This document shows, one piece after another, positions 1 to 11,773 of a DNA stretch of 64,000 nucleotides. The notes beneath the pieces were generated by a model. That model was given only the letters and a program-made list of their open reading frames with translations. It had not been told where the DNA came from and did no database searches. The DNA lies in NCBI GenBank assembly GCA_945859605.1, contig OX243815.1, positions 42,233,459 to 42,297,458 of the forward strand, written 5' to 3'. Source of the DNA: Lumbricus rubellus. Its lineage: Eukaryota > Annelida > Clitellata > Crassiclitellata > Lumbricidae. Position numbers and translations under genes: made by a program. Within the stretch, counting starts at the first letter, position 1. The number at the start of each line of letters is the position of its first letter.

Positions 1-1666
1 TGAGCGACTTATAAAAAGCAGGTGAATTTAGTCTAGGCATAAGTCGCAAGTTTAGTGGGAGGCCATTCCAGATAGCGGGACCCACAGAAGAAAAGGCTCG
101 GCGCTGTCTTGTAGAAGTGCGAGCTCGAGGAACCAAAAGCTCCCCCGTTGTCATAGAGCGAAGAGCTCGACGGGCTGCAAGGTCAGAGACAGGTCGACAA
201 AGAATAGACAGGTATGATGGAGCACAATCAGTAAGGCAACGCCAGACAAGTGCAGCAACTCGGTATGAGATGCGCTGTGAAACAGGGAGCCAGTGAAGAA
301 CATCACGCATATAAGCAGAGACGGGGGCATATATAGGAATGCGGCCAATGAGGCGAGCAGCCGAACGAAGAACTCGTTCAAGGCGCCCAATTAGTCCAAG
401 TGGCAGACCCATGAGTACCGAACTGCAGTGATCAATTCTACTGGTGACAAAGGCATGGACAAGTGTCAGAGTAGCACTATGAGAGAGAGATCTTGAGACA
501 ACTCGGAGTTGCCGAAGCTGGTAGTAGCAACTGCGAGTGACCAAATTGATATGCTTAGAGAAAGTGAGCTCTTGATCCAGAGTAATTCCAAGGTCGCGGA
601 CTGTGAGAGAGAAAGATATATCAGGGAAAGTTGCTGTTATTAAGTGCAGGTCAATGGATGCCAATTGCCTGCGAGTACCAAACCAGATAAACTGAGTTTT
701 AGAGGGATTTAGTAACAAACGATTAGATGCCATCCATGATGTAAGAGCATCAATGGCATTGGACATTAACGATACAGTGGACACTGCATCAGTGGCAAGG
801 CAGTGAGCATAGGCCTGAACGTCATCAGCATAGAGTTGGTGCAGAAGGCCACATGCAGACAACAAGGAACCAATACCAGCTGTGTAGAGAATGTACAGTA
901 AAGGGCCCAACACAGAACCCTGTGGCACACCAAAAGGGGCTGGGACCCAAGATGACCTCGAGGCACCCAATACCACACAGTTAGTGCGCCCAGACAGAAA
1001 AGAACGAAGCCACTCCAAAGGAGCATCAGCTAGGCCAAATGAAATAGAAAGACGCTGGAGCAGGATAGAATGATCAACTGCATCAAATGCAGCACTGACA
1101 TCAAACAAAGCTAAAAGAGTGACCTGGCCACGGTCGATGGCACCATAGAAGTCAGATAATAGGCGAACTAAAAGAGTTTCAGTAGAGTGATTTCTACGGA
1201 AACCTGATTGCTGAGAGGGGAGTAACCCATTCATGTCTAAATATGCAATTAATTGGTTTGCAACAATTCGTTCTAAAATTTTGGATAAAAAAGTAACATT
1301 TGCAATTGGCCTGTAGTTGGCTGGATCATTTCGGTCCAGACCATCTCGCTTCAGAACAGGAAGCAGGATTGACTGTTTTTGAGAAGATGGAAGATGGGTT
1401 TCTTGGATAGACCGGTTGCAGAGCGTAGTGAGAAACGGCAGAAAGTCGTCTATGAGTTCTTGAATGATAAATGTAGGGACAATATCCAACTCACACGTTT
1501 TTGGCGCAGATGCTAGAATTAGCTTTCGCAACTCTAGTTCAGTGACCTCATTTAAGGTAGATAGACGGTGATCCGTGACAGAGAATTCTGGTGGAGTAGA
1601 AGCTGAGGTAGCGTCACGTATGGCTGAAATTTTACAAGATATTGTGAATGTAGGCCAAATTGTAGA
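1..1666 (-). CDS. Non-LTR retrotransposon reverse transcriptase, partial at window edge
   Basis: A minus-strand frame is open from position 1666 to the window start (555 codons, no stop), so its C-terminus lies outside the window. The translation gives RT landmarks in order: the palm motif FDVSAAFDAVDH (about 1070-1105), PQGSVLGP (about 902-925), the catalytic YADD (821-832), a SNRLLLNPSKTQF segment, and a C-terminal region ending in AIWNGLPLNLR typical of CR1/L2/jockey-like LINEs. No apurinic endonuclease domain lies upstream, and a TAG at 1667-1669 closes the frame on the 5' side, so the copy is probably 5'-truncated. The lack of stops or frameshifts suggests a young insertion. The LINE family is certain; the exact clade is not. 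Confidence 0.88.
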
Positions 1667-1669
1667 CTA

Positions 1670-3150
1670 ATTGCAAAAAGGATACATTCTTATAGCGCAA
1701 CTTCAGAAGAAAAAATCGGAGACACCTAGAACTGCAGAAACAAAGTCACGAATCGAAGATTTCAAGCGCCCACAGTAACGAGACAAGTAGCCTAGACCGA
1801 ATGCATAATACAATGATTTTTCATGGAGAGCATTGGTTAACACGCTGGTATGGAGAGCGAGAGGTAGCGAGATCGCGCCCCGTAAGGCGGTCGGGCTTTG
1901 TAGGCGGCTCTTAGCGCCGTGTATTGCAGGCTGCCTGTTCTTTTAGTACGGTATTATAGTTAAGACTTATGTCTTCTGTAATTTACACTCTTGTGAATTG
2001 CTTCAGTTGCATAAATGTACACTGTAATCGGTTGGAGTCTGTCAACCGGATTGTTTCAATACAGAAAATATTATTATTTATATTATTTTATTATTAATTC
2101 AGAAAGACCGACCGGAGGGAGCAGTCATGAAGTAATGTAGCCTAATTAAGCAAATGAATACTGTCAACCGCCGCTGTGGGTGTTGGTATAGCTATCTGGG
2201 AAACAGCGGCTCTGGAGTGAATTGAGCAATATGGACAGGCGACCGAAGCCAAACACTGTACAGAAAAAGAATCACGGTGTCCATTAATTGGATTCAGAAG
2301 ATCTATCTATTATTATGACAGGTGTGCAAAACTACGCATTGAGCAGCCTGTAGATATAGGTCGCCTGATTATAGAGTAGCCTATTATTGTACGATAAATA
2401 CACAGAGTCATATGCACACACAGACGGTAAATTTGTTGATTTGCGGACGCGTTTGGCAGCATGTTCCAAGCGCTTTATAATAACACAGGTGATGGGTGTA
2501 AAAAATGAACATTATTTTAATTAGGCCCCTAAGCTTGTCATTTCAACGCTGGGAGTAAAATGTGCAGCATTCAAGCTAGAACTAAGCCAACTTCTTTTTA
2601 TCGAACTCTGCAATTACATTACAAGCCTAATAACCAATAGGCCTGCATGCTAGGCCTATTGTATTGCTACACAAATAGTGCACATGTATATTGCTATTTA
2701 AGTAAGAGGTGGAGAGTTTTAAAGATACATTAAGATGCATGTACATTGTACATGTAACTGATTGAAAGTAAGCCTAAGCGATCTGTTATAGGCCCAACTC
2801 TCAAGATCTTTGATGGTTTTACCTTGTTTCTGTTATAGACAAGATGTTAGGCCTACTAAGGATTTGGCAAACCTATGGAAATCGAGGAAACATGTCGAAT
2901 GAAAAAATTGCTGGATGTTTGTTTCGTTTCTTGAAAGTATGGACACAGTTAGAGGTCACGTGTTCAACGATATGCAATCATAGTCACTATAACAGTACTC
3001 GACGAACAAGATCAAAATAAAGTAGGCTAATAATTAGTATGTCCATCTGCTTGGTAGTAGCTTTATCATGTAGAAAAACATTTATATTGAAACACTCGTT
3101 TAGTGTCATTGCCTTATCCAGTGCCTATAGCTTTTCCGGTGACCATTTAT
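1670..3150. other. Non-coding stretch, no gene seen
   Basis: No reading frame with family resemblance was found on either strand. The segment around 1850-2090 is less AT-rich than its surroundings and ends in an A/T-rich run (ATTATTATTTATATTATTTT), which could be the edge of an old transposon. AGGCCTA palindromes recur. Nothing else supports a call. Confidence 0.4.
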
Positions 3151-3170
3151 TTTATTTATTTATTTACTGA

Positions 3171-3230
3171 GAATTTGATATAGCGCTCCTTCAAGGTTAC
3201 TGCTCAGGAGCGCTTCCAGTCCAACCCCGG
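3171..3230. repeat. GCGCT..CAAG..CTCAG..GCGCTTCC dispersed module
   Basis: A roughly 45-bp module (TATAGCGCTCCTTCAAGG, spacer, CTCAGGAGCGCTTCCAG) recurs in diverged form at 7153-7200, 18905-18950 and 20873-20910. In the last case it is joined to a tRNA-derived SINE, so these are probably solo tails of a SINE or LINE family. No function is inferred. Confidence 0.55.
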
Positions 3231-4599
3231 TCGAATAAGACAGTCTTGAGAAGAGAAAGAAATGAAGTAGAAGTAGAAAGGCTAATAGGTATTTGACAAA
3301 GGATAACAGGGAGCTCATTCCAGGTCGCAGGGCCAGCCACGGAGAAAGCACGTAGCTGCTGCGCGTAATGTAAAATCGATTACTTTGAGTAGCACTTGAC
3401 ATTGCGGGCAATATCAAGTAGGTGAGTTTGTCTTTGGCTGCATTCACTTTCTCTCCATTTATAAGTAGGCCTAGGCCTAGATTAAATAAAGTTTGTTGAG
3501 TTTTAGTACAGAAAATATATTATTTAGCCACCCGAAAGTATTAGATTTTAGAGTGCATGACTCGATCTGCCCTTATGACTTGTCTTCAATCTTCATGCTT
3601 GATTTAAGAGATTATCATACGCGTAGGCTTACTATGTTTAGAGTGGGTTGTAACGATGAAGAAAGGAAGAATGAAGTTCTGGAACCATTGACATTTTTAC
3701 ACATGAATGCGCAATCCTACACACCACTCGAAATTCATTCTGCGATATTTCAGATGAGATAACATTTGAACCAGCGTTGCATACAATGCATAGACTAACC
3801 TACGCGCAGTCTTGAAGCAAGAATCGGAAGCCTATTCAATATGTTCAATGTTGACGATCCTTTGTCATGCTTTACAACAATCGCTCATTGTAGACTCGAT
3901 CATTCAAAACAACTCATAGATAGATCTATGCCGCAGATTGATTTCGTTCAAATGTTAATGATAATTATTTGTGTCTATGCATAGGCCTATACAAATAGGC
4001 ATAGGCCTAATGATGTATATATTATTATGTTAACTCATTGAAAAATGATTAGTAGAAGTCTCAAATAATAATTATTATTATAATTATTATTAGTAGAAGT
4101 CTATAATTAATTGCATAAATGTGATATATTTGTAATTTATATAAATATGTAGATCTATAATATATAGGCCTATAACGATCACTTGAGTACTATGTGGTTT
4201 AGAAAAAACTAAGTGTCGCTAGCAGTTTTTAACGTAACTGAAAACAGACAGAAGCGCTGAGAAATTACTGCACGTCAGCATCGCCGTCCTGTAACGTTCG
4301 ACTTTCGATCGGTAGCATAGGCCTATTATAATACCCGAAGGCTGCTCTGGATTTCGCTGGATATGATCATTTAATCCCAAGCAACGATTGTTTAAGCAAA
4401 TGCTCCAGAATGGGTCCACACGGAGCCACAAAGAACACGAGCTAGTGGCAAAAAACGATGGCGAGGTCGAAATGAAAGTACACAAGGGCGGCAACTAACC
4501 AAATATAAAGACAACCGTAAAACGGGAGATTCCACCCAACGGACGATAATGAAATTACGGCGGACGTAGCAAATAACGAGAGGAAAAGCGGACGGATTG

Positions 4600-4695
4600 G
4601 GGTGGGAATGGGGGAGGATTGGGGAAGGCAGAGTATGGGAGAGGATTGGGGGAAAGCAGAATAGGGGGAGGATTGGGGAGGAAAGGCAGATGGAC
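4600..4695. repeat. Purine-rich short tandem repeat
   Basis: About three imperfect units of GGGGGAGGATTGGGG followed by a variable AGGCAGA-type segment. The frames through it are low-complexity and not coding. Confidence 0.6.
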
Positions 4696-4957
4696 AATTG
4701 CCATTAGTCCTGAATCAGAATCTTTGCGTGGCATATAGCGACGGTCATCACGCGCCAAGGAAGAGACCTTGAGATAAGGAAAGTTATTGCCACTCCCCCT
4801 TCTCGGATGACCCACTTTTGGATGCACTTGACCGGAAATGGTCGACAGCTGTTGTTTTACTGGTCTTTGTGGTTTAACCCTTTAACGACCATTCGATGGT
4901 CAAATGGTTAAATCCAGGTCTTCGCTTATATCTTGTAAAGTTATCAGTTTTAGTAGA

Positions 4958-5235
4958 ACTTTGGATATCTTTGGATCACTTTGGATCTCTTTGATCTCTT
5001 TGGATCTCCTTGGATCTCCTTGGATCACTTTGGATCTCTTTGATTTCTTTGGATCTCCTTGGATCTCTCTGATCTCTTTTGATATCTTCGGATCTCTTTT
5101 GATCTCTTTTGATCTCTTTTGATATCTCCGGATATCATTGGATCTCTTTGGATCTTCTTGGATCTCTTTGGATCTCTTTTGATATATCCGGATCTCCTGG
5201 AATGTCTTTGGATCTCTCCGGATCTCTTCGAAGGT
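4958..5235. repeat. GATCTCTTTG-type tandem repeat
   Basis: About 280 bp made of degenerate 9-12 nt units (TTTGGATCTC, TTTTGATCTC, TCCGGATCTC). Every reading frame through it is repeat-derived, so no protein is called. Confidence 0.85.
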
Positions 5236-5814
5236 TCCAGTATTATAGTCAACGTTTTCTTACAGATGAAGTCCGTAAGATTTATTAGACTATCTGAGTG
5301 TAGTCAGTATTGTGACAGTCTTCTGTTACCCGGATAGTTTACTGGGAGTGTACCAGGGCAAGTTTTAACTTTTAAGACGTTGATCAATCATTCGGTGGAA
5401 TGAGTCATAAGCTAAACTTTGATACTGCCTTAAAGATTGCGATACAAACCGGGTCGCGAATTCGCTATGCGCCATTTCACTGCTGCAGTTGACAGCATGA
5501 CGCTTTTTATTGTCAATAAGAAAACGCTATGAAAAACTGAGCTTCGCAAACTCAAGTGTAGAATTACTTAGATACCCCAAATAAGATTTAGATTCTATTG
5601 TATCTATGATTCTATACCGCATGCACTGTAGAAATCTCGATAACATGATTCTCTACCTCTTTCGTCATCGACAACATACAATAACAACAATATTCATTTA
5701 AAATCATTATTTAATTGAATTTCTCTCTCGTATTCTTTAAGAAACGTCTCAAGCTAACAGTCCAGCATCAGTCAATATTTGCCAGCAAAAAACAACTGTG
5801 CATTAGGACTCGAT

Positions 5815-6300
5815 GAAAGTTCAACACTCGAGCGTCCATTGTGTACCGTCCATCTGCCGTAATTACAGCAGTCCGAACCTGACCAGTAATCGCAATCGTA
5901 ATCTCCAAATGTCCATAGCGACACTCGAAAGCCAAGCGCAGGGCACCAGCTTATTCACGAGCGCTGTGTCAAGTCAGAAGGGTTGTCAAAAAAAATGTCC
6001 AAAGCGGTCGTAGTCCAGTCACCGGTACCAAAACTCAGAGGTGGCAGAGTATACTTAGATCTATATGCTAAATCGAATGTCTTTAATTAAGTTAACACTC
6101 GAACCACTGCGTACACAGCGTACCGTCCAAATGCCGTTTATCTAGCAGTCTGAAAAGAACTTTCCTTCTCTTTAAGTTAACACTCAAGCCTCTGCGTACC
6201 GTCCACATAGTACAGTTAACCCTTTAACTACCAAAGTGCAGTGAATGGTATCGGATATCCTATACCATCAGTCGACAAATGGTTAATTCATCTAGCAGTC
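5815..6300. repeat. Degenerate tandem repeat abutting the GPCR 3' end
   Basis: Three diverged copies of a segment containing GCGTACCGTCCA and CTAGCAGTC or CAGCAGTCCG occur at about 5820-5885, 6095-6160 and 6180-6300. The last copy contains the GPCR stop codon (CTA at 6292-6294). A second motif, CACTCGAAAGCSAAGCGCAG at 5922-5945, recurs at about 10615-10640. Confidence 0.5.
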
Positions 6301-6960
6301 GGAATCCGTGCAGAACCGAGATTCGCTTGTGCCGCCACCAACCGATTGATCAGCGAAACGTCGTCTGTGATTCTTCTGTCGAATATCCCTCAACGACAGA
6401 CTCTCCCTCTCCTCGGCCGACTGAGCCCCACCGACACCACCACCAGCAGCACCGCTCGTCCTTCTCCTCTGGTCCATCCTCTCCCAGAAGGGCAGCACCC
6501 GCCCCACCGACCCAACACCAGCGTCCGACTTCCTCCCATCCCGACTGCAGGTGGTCGTCCACCCTCCACAGCGCTCCGCCAGCGACAGCCTCTTCGCCTC
6601 CTGGTCACCCCCGGTCGGTCCCGGTCCCGCCACCGTCGTAGCCAGCGTCGTGACGTAGCTGCAGTGGACGGATCCCTTGGACATCGGTCCAGACATTGAC
6701 GACGTCGGGTCGTAGTGGACGCATGGGCAGAACCGGAAGATGTAGTGGAACCCGTTGCGGAACTTCGGATTCATCCAGCAGTAGACGATGGGATTGTAGC
6801 AACAGCTGCTCATCGCCAGCCAATGACAACCGATCCAGATGGACTGGATGTGGCGGAAACGCCAGACGTCCGGATGGGAGTCGCCGATGAGAGTGATGGC
6901 GTGGATGGGGAGCCAGCACACGGCGTAGATGACGACGACGGTTATCATCATCTTTACCAT
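6292..6960 (-). CDS. Class A GPCR exon 3: TM6, TM7 and C-terminal tail (luqin/RYamide-receptor type)
   Basis: This is the last coding exon of a minus-strand receptor. It opens after an AG acceptor at 6962-6961 with ATG GTA AAG, in phase 0 with the exon ending at 7565. TM6 carries the CWLP motif (VVVIYAVCWLPIHAITL), then a loop, then HWLAMSSCCYNPIVYCWMN with the NPxxY motif of TM7. A Cys pair in FRFCPCVHY is a plausible palmitoylation site. The CWLP-to-HWLAMS-CYNP pattern is characteristic of RYamide/luqin, tachykinin and NPY-like peptide receptors. The remaining 150 or so residues are Gly/Arg/Ser-rich and end inside a local repeat, so the true C-terminus is less certain than the TM core. Confidence 0.8.
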   Translation of the reverse strand: MVKMMITVVVIYAVCWLPIHAITLIGDSHPDVWRFRHIQSIWIGCHWLAMSSCCYNPIVYCWMNPKFRNGFHYIFRFCPCVHYDPTSSMSGPMSKGSVHCSYVTTLATTVAGPGPTGGDQEAKRLSLAERCGGWTTTCSRDGRKSDAGVGSVGRVLPFWERMDQRRRTSGAAGGGVGGAQSAEERESLSLRDIRQKNHRRRFADQSVGGGTSESRFCTDSDC

Positions 6961-7564
6961 CTGCATCATCAACCAAAACAATTGCCATTGTCATTTTGTA
7001 GCCTCTAATACACACATCGATATTCATTTATTCGTCACGAGGATTTACTCATATATTTATTTATTCATTTTATGCATTCCTTTACGATGATCGCCTATGA
7101 GTTGGCCCCTTGAAGAGGCGCTATATAGCCTAGATTTTATAAGTGAATGATTATTTATACAGCGCTCCTACAAGTCCACTACTCAGAAGTGCGCCAGATT
7201 GAAGTGTGGCTACAAAAGTAGCAGTTTATAAAGAGTCACAGTGAGGGCGAGAACTGGTCACCTACACCATAATTATGTAGAGACTTTGAATATGACGCCC
7301 CCTACACTAAATACCAAAGGCTGCTTTAGGACTGGGCTATGAGACTACTAAAGTTTGAAAAGTAAAGGTATGAAAAGTAAGAGTATATTAAAAGCAAACT
7401 ATAAAAGATAAATGTCTGAAAATATAATTATAAAAAAAGTACAAAACCAAAGGTAAAAAAGTAAAGTATGAAATCTAATAAAGCATGAAACGTAGAAGCA
7501 CGCAAATTAAAAGTACATCACAAAAGAAACTTAAATTATATCGATCAACTGAGTGTGTATATAC
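6961..7564 (-). other. GPCR intron 2
   Basis: Bounded by a GTATAT donor (7564-7559) after codon AAG and an AG acceptor (6962-6961). Both flanking exons are in phase 0, and the joint lies in the third intracellular loop just before TM6, a common position in peptide GPCRs. It contains a diverged copy of the dispersed GCGCT..GCGC module at 7153-7200. Confidence 0.75.
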
Positions 7565-7978
7565 CTTTCTCTTTGACGCAGCCAATCTCCGATCCCTGTT
7601 ATTCTCCGCCTCTCCTGGAACCTTCTTCACCCAAACAACAACTCCAATGTTGATGTACGTGAAGGAGAGAATAGACAGCGGCAAGAAGTACTGGAGGATC
7701 ATCACGGATATGGAATAGACGTATCTCTGTTGCTCCGATGGCCACTGTTCATCACAATACTCAACACTGCTGCCGTCGCCTTCGAAGTCCGCCCTGGTGT
7801 AGGTCCTTGAGAAGACGGCCACCGGGAGGGAGACGGAGAGGGCGAGGGCCCAGGTGAGGACGATGATGACGACGGAAATACCGGTCGTCAGTCGGGGCTT
7901 CAGCGGGTAGATGACGGCTCGGTATCGGTCGATGCTGATCGCTAGCATCGTGAAGGCGCTCAAAAAAACGGATACGAC
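7565..7978 (-). CDS. Class A GPCR exon 2: TM3 to TM5 and third intracellular loop
   Basis: A 414-nt exon (138 codons, phase 0 at both ends). It reads VVSVFLSAFTMLAISIDRYRAVIYPLKPRL, so the DRY motif closes TM3, followed by TM4 (VVIIVLTWALALSVSLPVAV), an ECL2 with a Cys, TM5 (MILQYFLPLSILSFTYINIG) and an ICL3 ending in VPGEAENNRDRRLAASKRK. The PGEAENxRDxR-SKRK segment followed by VKMM matches RYamide/luqin-type receptors as I remember the family. The AG acceptor (7980-7979) sits directly beside a 49-bp minisatellite. Confidence 0.88.
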
Positions 7979-7981
7979 CTG

Positions 7982-8290
7982 AAAGTAGAGCAGGTGCAAC
8001 TATAAAGTAGAGTAAATAGGCTACAACTATAAAGTAGAGCAGGTGCAACTATAAAGTAGAGTAAATAGGCTACAACTATAAAGTAGAGCAGGTGCAACTA
8101 TAAAGTAGAGTAAATAGGCTACAACTATAAAGTAGAGCAGGTGCAACTATATAAAGTAGAGTAAATAGGCTACAACTATAAAGTAGAGCAGGTGCAACTA
8201 TAAAGTAGAGTAAATAGGCTACAACTATAAAGTAGAGCAGGTGCAACTATAAAGTAGAGTAAATAGGCTACAACTATAAAGTAGAGCAGA
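7982..8290. repeat. 49-bp minisatellite abutting a splice acceptor
   Basis: About six units of 49 bp; the sub-motifs AGTAGAGCAGGTGCAACTAT and AGTAAATAGGCTACAAC alternate. A more diverged tail with recurring CAACTTT and GTAGA words continues to about 8460. On the minus strand each unit carries CTCTACTTTATAG, resembling the authentic acceptor CTCTACTTTCAG of the neighbouring exon. Confidence 0.9.
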
Positions 8291-8459
8291 TGCAACCTTA
8301 GAGTAGAAAGGATGTAACCCTAAAGGAGATTGGAAACAACTTTCACGTAGAAAGGATTCAACTTTAAAGTAGAGCGAACACAACTTTCACGTAGACCAGA
8401 TACAACTTTAAAGTATAGCGAATGCAACTGTAACGTAGAATGGATACAGCTTTCAATTT

Positions 8460-9865
8460 AATGCGAAGTTTGTAGTGTGGCGTCATAAAAATTAATGTTT
8501 ATGACCTTACCTCGAGGCTACTAAGAAATTCTCTGTTCTCTATGTTTGGGCCATATTTGACTATTCGTTCGGTTTAGTGTATAGACTATTAGGGAGTACC
8601 GGTACGGATTTGATCAGTTTGCGGTGAATCCTATGAACTATTAGAACTTTCCACGCTCATCTTTTCCGTGTCATTTATCCTATGAAGGGCTTGACAAAAA
8701 TTCGTACGACTCCTATTATTACGATCAACAATTGCAGATGCAAATGCAATGCAATATAGCTAAATAATCTCATTCAAATGCAAGGCAGTTGTCTGTGAAG
8801 ATGGTGTCTGACTTGCGCATGAATAATGCGATGTTATGGAACATGATATTTCTGCTATGTTATTGGTGATGTAACACGTAAATCAAATCAACACTTGCAG
8901 CTTCTTGACAATAAATTTTGCTGCCAAATATCCAACGGAGTAACATACGTGTGCCTGATTTCTACGCCGGTAAATAAAAATTTATTGTTTAAAAATCAAC
9001 TTTTGGTATCTCGTTAGCAATTTCAATTTGTAAGATGAGCAAGTAGGATCGTATGCGTGTAGGGGAAAACAACTGCTATATTTAGTCCGTCAACACTGTT
9101 GACTGTCCAGTTTTTAGGTTGCTTGGTCTTCTCATCGTTTCAGCTGCAGACTCTTTAGCCAACACTCTAGAGTCTAGAGTTGACAGTGGCATTCAGTGGA
9201 CGAACGATTGAACTGTCTAGTAGAGAGGTCTACTTTTTCCTGCATCGTTTCCTAAACAAACTGTTGCGATGACAGACATGAATAATGTCGTCTCGCCAGA
9301 ACCACTAAGCATGCAAATATGATTTCTTGTTTAAAAAATTCAAACAAATTGTCATTTATTGCTCCCAAGGTAAGTATGCACACAGTGTGCTGCGCAAGTG
9401 ATGAGCATGGTGAGTCTTTGGTGACGTTGCCACGTTCGGTAATGACATATTGGGGTATTTTGGGAGCAATATGCCTTCAAAAAAGGGACAAAGTCTCGCT
9501 TAATAGGGACTCATTGTTTTAATTAAATCTATAGAATTATCTGTAGGAAATCCTTCTTGTTGATTAATTATAATTATCAATGCGCCCCGATCAGATTGGC
9601 CGTATTCAGAATTAAACTTTTACAGATACGTTTCTGAAACCAATATTACAGTGGCATGTTTATTGCAAGAAGTTTTCACCACGAGTGCCACATCCGATAA
9701 CACGCTTTCTGATGCTTGAGCAAATCCAGAAGCTGTTCGAGGCCAACAGAAGAGTTGCAAATGAAATCAACATAGGCCTACTGTAGGCTAATTAATTAAT
9801 CAAAACTCCTATCGAGCCAAGACGGCAATTATTGATGTTGTACAAAAACAAAGTCCCAACCAGGT
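8460..9865. other. GPCR intron 1 interior, no gene seen
   Basis: AT-rich non-coding sequence within the 2.9-kb intron between exons 1 and 2. No conserved reading frame or clear transposon terminus was found. Confidence 0.5.
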
Positions 9866-9973
9866 TATTGTATTGCATTGCATTGCACTGCATTGCACTG
9901 CATTGTATTGTATTGTATTGCATTGTATTACATTGTACTGCATTGTATTGCATTGTATTGTATTGTATTGTAA
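9866..9973. repeat. TTGTA/TTGCA pentanucleotide tandem repeat
   Basis: About 21 units of ATTGY with Y-rich variants (TTGTA, TTGCA, CTGCA), lying within GPCR intron 1. Reading frames across it are repeat translations. Confidence 0.9.
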
Positions 9974-10609
9974 ACCTACAGGTAGTACAGGACGAAGTTC
10001 CGTTGTGGAAGACAGACAGCTTTTTGAGGATACGCAATGTGGGAGTTTTAGCCAATAAATCAGATTGACTCATGATGAGAAGAAGCTCAAAGTCTCATCT
10101 AGTCATCGTCGCTTTAGTAAGACAGAGTGAAGAAGCACAAGGTGAACATGAATCAACACCATGGTTAACACCGTGTCGTAGTCATAGCTTACATGCACAT
10201 GCAGCTATAGCAGGCTTTTTATAAAAATTTATTGGATTTTGTCACCATTATTATTAGGATCAATGGGCTCCCGATAATAATGTTGTATTGATTTTCATTT
10301 GTTTTTGACTACGCGATCTTGTTCTGCTATTCGTATGCTTTGTAGATTTTGTTAACACCAGTCCTGATGTCATCAACCAATTCTCTGTAATTTCTTCCTC
10401 TCCACCCATTCCTATTAATTGTTCTTTGTTCTTTTAGGCCAGCTAAGGGTACTAAGAGATTTTTAGGAAATCGATGCCTAAGTCAAGTAGCTTCCATAAT
10501 AGTTCGGGCCATGCTATTATAATAGTGAATTTCTCAATGCTGTTTTACAGGGTAACGATGCAGGTCATAAGGTATAGATCTAGGCTACAATCGAAATCTT
10601 AATCGTAAT

Positions 10610-10790
10610 CTCACAATTTCTGAAACGCCACTCGAAAGCGAAGCGCAGGGCACCGCTGGTGTTGTAGGTCAACCATGCATAGACGCTCAGTTATAGTATA
10701 CCAAGTACACAGTAACAATACAATTGAAACTTCTACAACGCCCCCAAAAGCGAAGTCTCGGGAACCAGCTAATTTACAGGCGCTTATTCA
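10610..10790. repeat. Dispersed CGAAAGCGAAGCGCAGGG repeat, two diverged copies
   Basis: At 10615-10655 and again in diverged form at 10738-10790 (AAAAGCGAAGTCTCGGGAAC), the sequence repeats the module seen at 5922-5965. The copies lie inside intron 1 just downstream of GPCR exon 1. Confidence 0.5.
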
Positions 10791-10862
10791 AAGCAAAGTC
10801 GATAGACAGCGGGTCAAGAACGACTGAAAAGATGAGTGGTGAAGGAGATGACCAACACTGAC

Positions 10863-11291
10863 CTGTGCGTAGAGTACGAGTGGACAGAGCAGCGACGCGA
10901 ACGGCCAGTAGTGGACGAGAACATTCGAGACGAATGTGAACGGAATGCAGAGACTGGCCATGAGAATGTCGCTGCACGCCAAGCTGGCGATGAAGTAGTT
11001 CGTCACAGTGCGCATGCGCTTCTGCGTCATCACGATGCAGCAGACGATGAGGTTCCCGCCAATGGCGACGAAGACGACGGATCCGTACAGAAAGCAGACG
11101 ACAACCTTAGCGTACTCCGGCATCAGCTCGAGACTTCCGTTTCCTGCTCCACCACTGTAACCTTCTCCTACTCCGAATCCTCCGTCCTTCCCATCGCCGC
11201 TGAGATTGAAGCTGTCGGCGGTGGAATTGTCGTCGGCGATGACGGTGTTCTCGCCCATGGTGATGGTGTCATTACTCAGGGCGATGTCCAT
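10863..11291 (-). CDS. Class A GPCR exon 1: N-terminus, TM1, TM2 and first extracellular loop
   Basis: It starts at ATG 11291, giving a 60-residue Gly-rich extracellular N-terminus with NDT, NST and NGS N-glycosylation sequons. TM1 follows (VVVCFLYGSVVFVAIGGNLIV, with the GN of TM1), then MRTVTNYFIASLACSDILMA (TM2, LAxxD) and HYWPFASLLCPLVLYAQ, ending in CAG before a GTCAGT donor (10862-10857). Length is 143 codons, phase 0. Joined with 7565-7978 and 6292-6960 the gene encodes 143+138+222 residues and all seven TM helices. The family call, luqin/RYamide-type neuropeptide receptor (Gq-type signalling is usual), rests on remembered similarity. Upstream non-coding exons are not visible. Confidence 0.82.
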
Positions 11292-11773
11292 TGTGACGAT
11301 TGTTGGAACGTTGGGTAACCTTACTCGTCGGTTGGAATTAGAACTGATGTTGACATCGGGGGAATCCGCTTCGAACGGTCACGTTCGGACACTAAAATGG
11401 AAAATAGTTGAATTGAATTATTCGAAATTTGTTGCGTCATAAAAGCATTGCGGCGAGAATGCAAATCACCCACTTTGCAGAATGTGCGACACACACCAAC
11501 AGTTACTATGGTGAATGGGATGATGAAATACGGGTGAAGATAATGCATGGAGGATTGGAGGTGTTGACAATAATGCGTGGCGTGTTGGAAGGAATGTGTT
11601 TTTCAAATCAATTCTATTCAATTTATTTCTGAGCCATCATAAAACGAATATGGCAGTGAAAATAATTATTAACATTATTTGTGGTTATCAAGAGGAGACC
11701 CAGAATGGATGGACAATCTGCTAATATTGCCATTCAGTAACAAAGTAAAATTAAAATAAACAAAAGCGTATGA

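Noticed and set aside
6241..6699. Plus-strand frames of 120-152 residues opposite GPCR exon 3
   Set aside because: Antisense shadows of the GC-rich receptor tail.
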